Assembly: GCA_041493205.1 (NCBI GenBank)
Contig: JBGPYM010000174.1
Coordinates: 1 to 6,738 of the forward strand
DNA length: 6,738 nucleotides
Direction: 5' to 3'
Source: JBGPYM01 sp041493205
GTDB lineage: Bacteria > Bacteroidota > Ignavibacteria > UBA10030 > UBA6906
A program made the position numbers and the translations under genes. Positions 1 through 6,300 of this stretch are shown one piece after another; positions within the stretch are counted from its first letter, which is position 1, and every line of letters starts with the position of its first letter. The notes below the pieces were generated by a model. That model saw only the letters and a program-made list of their open reading frames with translations, did no database searches and was not told the origin of the DNA.

Positions 1-596
1 CGGCGGTCTGGATCTTTGCGTACACCTACGATAAGAAGGGGGACCGGCAAACCGATTTCTTCCAGGACTATGCGAACGCCCACTGGAGCGTCGTAAGTTA
101 TGCCACGTACGCGCGCGATCACCTCGCGCCGGCCAGCGGCGATTACAGCGGGCTTATTGTTCCCGGGACACAAGGACGCCCTCCCTGGGAGCAGGTCAAT
201 TGGGCTGTGCTGAATCGGATGGAGCGCGATATAGGCACGTATTACTCCCACACATTGCCCCCCTACGGCGAGCAACAGTACTACGAGCTTATCGGGAAGT
301 ATCCGCAATTCAACCAGGGATGGGACGATGCGCCGCCCACCTTCAACTATGGCGATCAGTTGACGGCGCGGTTTGTGTATTATGCGGATGAGCGGGGGAA
401 AGCAAACCGATATTACGAGACTGCCACGACGATGGTCACCATCGCCGTCGTCAACCATGTGATCAGTTCCATCGATGCGGCATTTTCGGCGGGCGCATAC
501 AACCGGGGGCTGCACGCGGAGATGGGGGTGAGGACCATCCCGACGGCCTCCGGCCCGCGGACCGTCTCGGTACTGAATCTGCGTTATGGCTTTTAG
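1..596 (+). CDS. Conserved envelope protein, C-terminal fragment (5' end outside window; DUF5683-like, uncertain)
   Basis: The reading frame begins at base 3 and runs 197 residues to a TAG stop at 594-596; the start codon lies left of the window. Visible segments are an aromatic start (AVWIFAYTYDKKGDRQTDFF), a Tyr/Trp-rich soluble stretch with QQYYELIGKYPQFNQGWDD near fragment residues 91-109, a short hydrophobic helix around 142-163 (TMVTIAVVNHVISSIDAAFS), and a C-terminus of alternating polar and hydrophobic residues ending in Phe (SVLNLRYGF). The pattern of an ELIGKY-type motif followed by an 'NHxxSxIDA' helix resembles uncharacterised proteins of Bacteroidota/Ignavibacteria, some labelled DUF5683. 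I recall this from family resemblance only and cannot confirm it. The aromatic terminal strand resembles the last strand of an outer-membrane or periplasmic beta structure. Function is unknown. It converges on the lptG-like gene with a 25-bp gap, so it is not in that operon. Confidence 0.75.
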   Translation, partial: AVWIFAYTYDKKGDRQTDFFQDYANAHWSVVSYATYARDHLAPASGDYSGLIVPGTQGRPPWEQVNWAVLNRMERDIGTYYSHTLPPYGEQQYYELIGKYPQFNQGWDDAPPTFNYGDQLTARFVYYADERGKANRYYETATTMVTIAVVNHVISSIDAAFSAGAYNRGLHAEMGVRTIPTASGPRTVSVLNLRYGF

Positions 597-621
597 GGAA
601 GATTCACCGCGGTGTTTTGTT
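597..621. other. Convergent intergenic gap with perfect palindrome CACCGCGGTG (605-614)
   Basis: This short gap separates the stop of the left + strand gene from the stop of the lptG-like gene on the - strand. It contains a perfect 10-bp palindrome, CACCGCGGTG, followed on the + strand by a T-rich run (ttttgttctattttt) that extends into the 3' end of the lptG-like gene. The position would suit a terminator for the left gene. However, the palindrome has no spacer, so an RNA hairpin could use only 3-4 base pairs. I regard terminator function as possible but weakly supported. Confidence 0.25.
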
Positions 622-1707
622 CTATTTTTGGACGCGGAGGATGACCACACCGGCGCCGGCGAGGAAGAGGAGGTTTGCGGACCAGGCGGTCAGCAGCGGG
701 TTGATGTCGCCGTTGTACCCGAAGACCTGGCTCACCTTCATGAAGATGAGGTAGATGAAGCAGATGAGAAGGCTGATGCCGAGCTGTACGCCGACCCCGC
801 CGCGACGTTTTTGTGATGCAAACGGGACGCCAAACAGAACGACGATGACGCTCGCGAACGGGAACGAAATTTTGCTGTAAAAGTCGACGAGCCAGCGGGC
901 AACGTCCTGGCCGGCGTCTTGCTGGTTGCTGATGAATTGCTTCAACGTGTAGTAATCCATTTCGTCCGGCTTCTCCTGCTTTTTCCGCAGATCGTCCGGA
1001 TTGAAGTGGAGCAGGCCGGGCGACTGTGCCGTGAACTGTTCCATGCGTTCCTTCTCGCCGTCGAACCACCGCCGGGTCCCGGTGTTCAGCACCCAGCCGT
1101 GCGTCGTGGAATCCCAGATCATGCTGATGGCATCGACCCGCTCGACCATCATGGTGGGGTCGGACGGGTTGAAGTCCTGAATACTGATGCGCGAAGCAAC
1201 GTTCCGGTTATCGTCGAAATAGCCGATGGAGAGGATGCGCGTTCTGCTGTCCTGGATGTAAATGTTCGATCCGGAGGCGTTCACGACATCCTTATGCAGA
1301 TAGACTCGTTCAATTGTGAATTTTTTCTGGTTGGCGAGCGGAACGATCCAGCCCGTGAACCAGATCGACAGCAGGCTCACGACGAGCGCGACGGCAACAT
1401 AGGGAATCATCAGCCGGTAGAGGCTCACGCCGCTCGACTTCATGGCGGTCAGCTCGTTCTGCGTTGAGAGCCGGGCGGTGACGAAGAGGCTCGCGAGCAG
1501 CATCGCGACCGGCATGATGAGCTTGATGATCTCGGGGACAAAATAGAGGTAATAGAGGAGGATCGTCTGTATCCCGGCCTGCTTGTCGATGAAGTCGTCG
1601 AGCTTTTCCATCGCGTCGATGACGAGGAACACGACGAGCACCGACAGCAGGGAGAAGAGGGCCGTCGTCAGGAACTGGCGGATGATATACCGGTCGACGA
1701 TTTTCAC
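622..1707 (-). CDS. lptG: LptG-like permease of the LPS export ABC transporter (YjgP/YjgQ family)
   Basis: This 361-residue inner-membrane protein has the family layout. TM1 (about 12-32) follows a short N-terminus with the DRYIIRQF motif, and TM2 and TM3 lie near 56-78 and 100-120. The cytoplasmic segment NELTAMKSSGVSLYRLM (84-100) matches the position of the coupling helix that contacts the LptB ATPase. A beta-rich periplasmic domain (about 121-250) is followed by TM4-TM6 (about 280-297, 306-325, 338-357), with KRRGGVGVQLG at 300-310. In known systems LptF and LptG, driven by LptB, extract lipopolysaccharide from the inner membrane and pass it to the LptC/LptA bridge. The chosen start is a GTG at 1705-1707 that overlaps the upstream stop as GTGA. 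It places DRYIIR at residue 5, as in relatives. A longer frame to 1863 exists, but its extra 52 residues are Arg/Pro-rich shadow of the upstream gene. A purine-rich GGAGAGGAAGG lies about 12 nt or more upstream. F versus G assignment is by gene order and compact size, so it is less certain than family membership. Confidence 0.9.
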   Translation of the reverse strand: MKIVDRYIIRQFLTTALFSLLSVLVVFLVIDAMEKLDDFIDKQAGIQTILLYYLYFVPEIIKLIMPVAMLLASLFVTARLSTQNELTAMKSSGVSLYRLMIPYVAVALVVSLLSIWFTGWIVPLANQKKFTIERVYLHKDVVNASGSNIYIQDSRTRILSIGYFDDNRNVASRISIQDFNPSDPTMMVERVDAISMIWDSTTHGWVLNTGTRRWFDGEKERMEQFTAQSPGLLHFNPDDLRKKQEKPDEMDYYTLKQFISNQQDAGQDVARWLVDFYSKISFPFASVIVVLFGVPFASQKRRGGVGVQLGISLLICFIYLIFMKVSQVFGYNGDINPLLTAWSANLLFLAGAGVVILRVQK

Positions 1708-3122
1708 GGAATCCCGGCGCCTTCCTCTCCGGCGCTGAATCGCGCGCGCCAGCGGGCGGGCAGGAATCGCCGGGCCAGGCTCCAGTTGATCACGACGGTC
1801 TCGCGCGCCACGCGTACGGTCAGGTAGACGCCCATGAGCCCGATGAGGATATTGGCCAGCCACATGCCGATGAAGGGGGACACCAGGTCGCGGTCGGCGA
1901 GCTTTTCCCCGCCGATGAGGCAGGCGTAGTAGAAGACAAAGAATCCGAGGCTGAGCGTGGCCGCGGTGCCGAACCCTCCGCGCCGGGCCATGATGCCGAG
2001 CGGAGCGCCGATGAGAACGAAGACGAGGCAGGCGGCGGGGATCGAATATTTTTTGTACACCTCGACCATGTACTGGTCGATCTGGCGGTCGAGCGCGTCG
2101 ATGCGGTAATCCTCGGTGACCACGCTGGCATTAAACGCGCGCGCATTGCTCAACGCGTTGACGGGCGCGCGCTCCAACCCCGGATACATGGAGAGGGGAG
2201 CGACGCTGTCGGCCCGCCCTTCGAGGCGAAGTTCGGCGCTTCGTGCGAGGCGCGCGCGCAGCATTGACACGAGGGAATCCCGGTCATGGGTGAGACTGTC
2301 GACGATGACCAGCATCGCGCGGGCGCCCAGTTCCCGGTCGCCGCGCTGAAACGCGGATTCGGCCGAACGGGTGAAATCGAACCCCTCCACGTCCATGGCG
2401 ATGCGATGGGTCTCGAACCGTACCCGGCGGTAGCCGGTCATTTTCTGAAGGTCCAGCTCGTGGATCTCTCCCGCATACAGATCCATCAGCAACTTGCGAA
2501 AGTCGGGAGAGAATGAAATCGTCCCCCGCTCCGCGGTGATGGTCACGTTCACCCCGGGATTCGTATAGTCAAAGAGGGTGACCCCCTCGATGTCGTTCGT
2601 ATTTTCGAAGGTCCTGCGTACGAGGATGCTGTATCCCGGGATGTCCTGGGAGAATATCCCGTCCCGCAGATTGATGGTCGGCTTCTTGCGCTTGATGTCG
2701 ACGCTCAGCGTGCGGAGGCGGTGGTTCGTCTCGGGCAGGACGTCATTGTTGAACCAGACGAGCAGCGTCGCCACGATGAGCGCGCCGCCCAGGACAGGCG
2801 CCATCATGCGGTATGTGCTCGTCCCGCTCGCTTTCAGCGCGGTGATTTCGTTGCGCGAGGAAAGATCGCCGAACGCCATGAGCGTTGCGACCAGCACCGA
2901 CATCGGCACCGCAAGGACCAGCATCCAGGAAAGGCTCAAGGCAATCAGCTCGATGATCACCCAGGGCGTAAGGCCCTTGCCCACGAGCTGATCGATGAAC
3001 TTCATGATGAATTGCAGCAGGAAGACGAACATCAGCGTAACGAGGGAAAACGCAAACGGCCCGGCGTGGGCCCGCAGGATGTAGCGTTCGATGAGGAAAT
3101 TCTGTGGGAGAAGGCGGCGCAT
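1704..3122 (-). CDS. lptF: LptF-like permease of the LPS export ABC transporter (YjgP/YjgQ family), with long insertion
   Basis: This second YjgP/YjgQ permease has 472 residues from the chosen ATG at 3120-3122. Features in order are RYILRAHAGPFAF (13-25), TM1 (about 21-43), TM2 (about 55-85), coupling-helix segment NEITALKASGTSTYRMM (91-107), TM3 (about 108-127), and a periplasmic beta domain (about 128-255). An Arg/Ala/Asp-rich, probably helical insertion (about 256-350) comes next, then TM4-TM6 (about 360-378, 385-405, 416-437) with MARRGGFG at 378-385, and a basic tail. It is first in the two-gene operon and overlaps lptG by 4 bp. The start is ambiguous. ATG 3197 would add 25 residues whose codons (ACA, ATA, TCA, CCA, AAA) are AT-rich, unlike the body of the gene. 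GTG at 3141-3143 has AGAAGG 4 nt upstream. ATG 3122 best matches the short N-termini of relatives but lacks a clear ribosome binding site. The product should pair with LptG as the transporter's transmembrane heterodimer. Confidence 0.88.
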   Translation of the reverse strand: MRRLLPQNFLIERYILRAHAGPFAFSLVTLMFVFLLQFIMKFIDQLVGKGLTPWVIIELIALSLSWMLVLAVPMSVLVATLMAFGDLSSRNEITALKASGTSTYRMMAPVLGGALIVATLLVWFNNDVLPETNHRLRTLSVDIKRKKPTINLRDGIFSQDIPGYSILVRRTFENTNDIEGVTLFDYTNPGVNVTITAERGTISFSPDFRKLLMDLYAGEIHELDLQKMTGYRRVRFETHRIAMDVEGFDFTRSAESAFQRGDRELGARAMLVIVDSLTHDRDSLVSMLRARLARSAELRLEGRADSVAPLSMYPGLERAPVNALSNARAFNASVVTEDYRIDALDRQIDQYMVEVYKKYSIPAACLVFVLIGAPLGIMARRGGFGTAATLSLGFFVFYYACLIGGEKLADRDLVSPFIGMWLANILIGLMGVYLTVRVARETVVINWSLARRFLPARWRARFSAGEEGAGIP

Positions 3123-3204
3123 ACCGCTCACAATATACCGCACCGCGCCTTCTTTTCCTATTGGACGGTCAGGCCTGCTTGATATTGTCTCCTCCATTGG
3201 GTAT

Positions 3205-3214
3205 GTTCATGAAC
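3205..3214. repeat. Perfect 10-bp palindrome GTTCATGAAC
   Basis: GTTCATGAAC is identical to its reverse complement and lies in the divergent region, just upstream of the farthest possible lptF start. Dyad symmetry here could be an operator half-site pair, but a 10-bp palindrome can also occur by chance in a region of this size. No second copy was seen nearby. Confidence 0.3.
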
Positions 3215-3279
3215 GCTCTGCATAAACCAGGAGTCCCGTATCGATAGTGCTTGGTAACGATTTGTGAAGCGCGACCCCC

Positions 3280-3297
3280 TCCGCGCAGGCGCGCGGA
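3280..3297. repeat. GC-rich inverted repeat (7-bp stem, AGGC loop) in the sprA upstream region
   Basis: TCCGCGC (3280-3286) pairs fully with GCGCGGA (3291-3297) around a 4-base loop, AGGC. After one C-C mismatch, two more C-G pairs extend it to 3277-3300. No T tract follows on either strand, so it does not look like an intrinsic terminator. If the sprA promoter lies to its left, it would form a stable hairpin in the sprA leader RNA about 70 nt before the GTG start. Confidence 0.45.
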
Positions 3298-3366
3298 CGG
3301 AACCGGCGCACACAATCCCCGGCAGACAGTGGCCGGCCGGGTTCGTACTCATCAAGTAAAATCGAC

Positions 3367-6300
3367 GTGGACTTCGCCCGCCAGACACGCGCTCTGCGCC
3401 TCCCGCATCATTTCGCCGCCGCCGCGCTCTTTGCCGCCGCAGCATGCGGAGTCGTGTTTGTCGCCGCCGCACCGGCGCCCGTAACGGGTCCGTTCCTACC
3501 GGCTGATTTTCCTTTTGTTCCCCAGCAGGACACAACGCGCCGTCCCCCCGGCCAGCTCCTGGCTCCCCAGGACACGACCCGCCGTCCGCCCGGAACGTTC
3601 CTGACCGCCGCCGATTCTCTCGTCGCGGCGCGCGCAGACTCCGCACGCAGGGATTCCGTCAACCGCAGGAAATTTGTCCTCAAAGACTCGACGTACGTCG
3701 TCTACCTCGACTCCTCGGCCCGTCTCCGGCAGTTTGTGCCCGCACGCCGGGAGCCACCCGTGGTGGATCCATTCCCTGACCGGACGTATCCGCTGTTTGC
3801 CGCCCGGCACTCCCAGCTCTACCGCAGGGACATGACCATCGATTCGTCCGGCGTGCATTACAGCGAAGCGATGACGGGAACCGACCTGAAGATTCCCGTC
3901 ACGCTCTCCTTCGACGAATATCTTGCCCTCCGCCGCAAGAGCGAACTGCGCAAGTTGCTGGCGGACGAGGCGCGCAGGCCGAAAGCCATGGTCGCACGGG
4001 ACGACCTGGGCGACATCCTCAGCAACATTACCAAGATCAGGATTCCGGTCCCTCCCAACCCCCTGTTCAGCATTTTCGGGAAGGATGAAATCAACCTGAA
4101 CATCAACGGCGCTGTCGACATCAAGGCGGGGTTCCGGAACACAAAGTCGGATCAGGCCACCCTCTCCCGGCTTGACCAGAGCCGCAACGAGCCCGATTTC
4201 AGCCAGGAGGTGCAGGTCAACGTCAACGGAACGATCGGCGACAAGCTCAACATCCTTGCCGACTGGAACACGCGCCGGACGTTCGAGTACGAGAACCAGC
4301 TGAAAATAAAGTACACGGGATACGACGACGAGATCGTCCAGAGCGTTGAAGCAGGGAACGTATCGTTGTCCACTCCCTCCGCATTCATCGGGAGCAGCGC
4401 GGCCTTGTTCGGCGTCAAAGCACGGTTCCAGACAGGCCCTCTGACCCTGACGACGCTCGCGTCCCAGAAAAAGGGACAGATCAAGGAAGTCGCCGTCTCG
4501 GGAGGCGCGCAGGAACGGACGTTCGAATTCCGCGCGTTCGAATATGCGACGAATCACTTCTTCGTCGACACCTCCTACATCAGGTACTATGAACAATATT
4601 ACCAGAACGAACCGGCTCTGGTGAATAGTGCCGCACAGATCGTTGAGGCGGAGGTGTGGGTGCAGCGCCAGGGAGGCATTCCCGACCCGAAGGAGCGGCT
4701 CGGGATTGCCTACATCAATCTCGCCGAGCGAACCGGTGCGGGGTACGACAGCACGCTGCGGAATGCCGTTGACATCCCCGGCCAGATCGAAACCGGCCCG
4801 TTTGTCCGGCTGGACGAATCGCAGTACGAGCTTGCCGGGGACGGGTACATCGGCGTCATCTCACTGAACGCAAACGTCGGAGACCAGCAGATCATCGCCA
4901 TTGCCTACCGCAGGGCCGACGGCAAACAGGTGGGCGAATTCTACAGAAATGCGGCGGTCGACAGCACGGCCCGACTCATTCTCAAGATGGTGAAGCCGAA
5001 GAACCTCATCGCCACGGGTCCGACGTACTCGATCGCGTGGCTGCAACTGCTGAAAAACATCTACCCGGTCCAGGGGATCGGACGCAATCTCAAGAAGCTC
5101 GGATTTTCCCTCGACATCCTCCGGCGCGTACCGGGAAGCGAAGACCAGAACAGCATTCAGAATGAGCCTCTCCTTCGCGTGCTCAACGTCGATCGGTATA
5201 ACAGCGACGACACCCCCGCGCCGACAGGGGACGGGCAGTTTGATTTTCGGCCCGCCAGGACAGTGAACCAGTCACGCGCTGAGATCATTTTTCCTTACCT
5301 CAGGCCGTTTGCGGATGGCATCGCCCGGTACTTCGCGGCCAAGGGGGTTGCTGTTACAGATTCGTCGTTATTCTTCCCTGAGATCTACGACACGACCCAG
5401 ACGTTCGCCCAGCAAAGCCTGAGGAACCGCTACATCATGCGGGGAAAAGCGACCGGCGAAGCGTCCTCGCGGTATTCACTCGGGTTCAACGTGGTCGAGG
5501 GGAGCGTCCAGGTGCTCCTCAATGGAGCTGCACTCCAGCAAAACATTGACTTTACTGTAGACTACATCATCGGCGAAGTTGTCATCAAGAATGCAGCTGC
5601 GCTCGTCCCGGGTGCCAACCTGCAAATAAAATTTGAGCAAAATGATCTCTTTAACCTGGCATCGAAGACACTGTTGGGCGCACGGGGGGACCTGGCCCTG
5701 TCGCGCACGACGAACATCGGCTTCACGGTGATGAACCTGAACCAGCAGACGCTGAGCGACAAGGTGCGCCTGGGTGAGGAGCCGAACAACAATACGATCT
5801 TCGGCGTGGACGGATCGACGAGCTTCAATCTTCCGTTCCTCTCCCGCGCCATCGACGCGTTGCCGCTGATCAGTACGCGCGAGAGCTCGTCCCTCCGGCT
5901 GTCGGGCGAGGCCGCCTATATGCTTCCCGACCCAAACACGAAAAAGAGCACCATTCCAAGCGACGGCGGGGAGGGGGTTGCTTACATCGACGATTTCGAG
6001 GGCGCACGGCGGACGATACCGCTTGGCATCTCGTACCTGCAATGGACGCAGGGAAGCCCACCCGCCGACGACATTGCCCAGGCGACACTGGGTGCCGCGG
6101 ACACGACAAAGATGTTCTCCAAGGGGAAGATGATCTGGTTCAACCGTCTCCCCACGGATGTTGCCATCACGGAAGTATACCCGAACAAGAAACCCGGCAA
6201 CGCCGCCAACAATCAGCAGACGGTGCTCGATTTTCATTACTTCCCGCTCACCCGCGGGCAGTTCAACTACAGCAGGAACCTTGCGACGACATTGACGCCG

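Larger units (their letters stand above)
3123..3366. promoter_or_regulatory. Divergent intergenic region between lptF-like gene and sprA
   Basis: This stretch must carry the promoters of both divergent transcription units. The first 75 bp would be coding if the lptF-like gene starts at 3197. It contains a perfect palindrome (3205-3214), a strong GC hairpin (3280-3297), and a further possible stem pairing CCCGGC (3318-3323) with GCCGGG (3336-3341). I found no convincing sigma-70 or Bacteroidota-type (TTTG / TAnnTTTG) promoter on either strand. The best + strand match, TTGGGT followed 18 bp later by CATAAA, is too weak to call. No obvious Shine-Dalgarno sequence precedes the chosen sprA GTG. 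The identity as a promoter region is inferred from gene orientation. Confidence 0.5.

Noticed and set aside
605..630. Intrinsic terminator formed by CACCGCGGTG and the T-rich run after it
   Set aside because: The palindrome lacks a loop, so only 3-4 base pairs could form in RNA. It is recorded as a feature of the gap, not called as a terminator.
1708..1863. N-terminal extension of the lptG-like frame by 52 residues
   Set aside because: It lies wholly inside the lptF-like gene, is Arg/Pro-rich, and would place the DRYIIR motif far from the N-terminus, unlike the family. The GTG overlapping the lptF stop is the better start.
622..3197. Possible tandem duplication, since two adjacent genes are of the same family
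   Set aside because: LptF and LptG are ancient paralogues normally found side by side. The two proteins differ widely in sequence and length, so this is not a recent duplication.
3198..3230. Sigma-70-like promoter TTGGGT, 18 bp, CATAAA on the + strand
   Set aside because: Only three and four consensus matches respectively, and FCB bacteria commonly use a different promoter consensus, so the match is not meaningful.
3445..3449. Possible lipobox around Cys27 of SprA (AAACG)
   Set aside because: The residue at -3 is Ala rather than the usual Leu, and a hydrophobic run (GVVFVAAA) continues after the Cys, which fits an ordinary signal peptide better than a lipoprotein signal.
3158..3646. A 162-codon - strand open frame spanning the divergent region and the 5' end of sprA
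   Set aside because: Very Arg-rich shadow sequence that overlaps the sprA signal peptide and lptF leader, with no recognisable motif.
3496..4596. A 366-codon antisense open frame on the - strand across the start of sprA
   Set aside because: Its codons align exactly with sprA codons in antisense register, a common by-product of GC-rich coding DNA. The predicted protein is Arg/Asp/Val-rich with no recognisable family, while the sprA frame shows clear family motifs.
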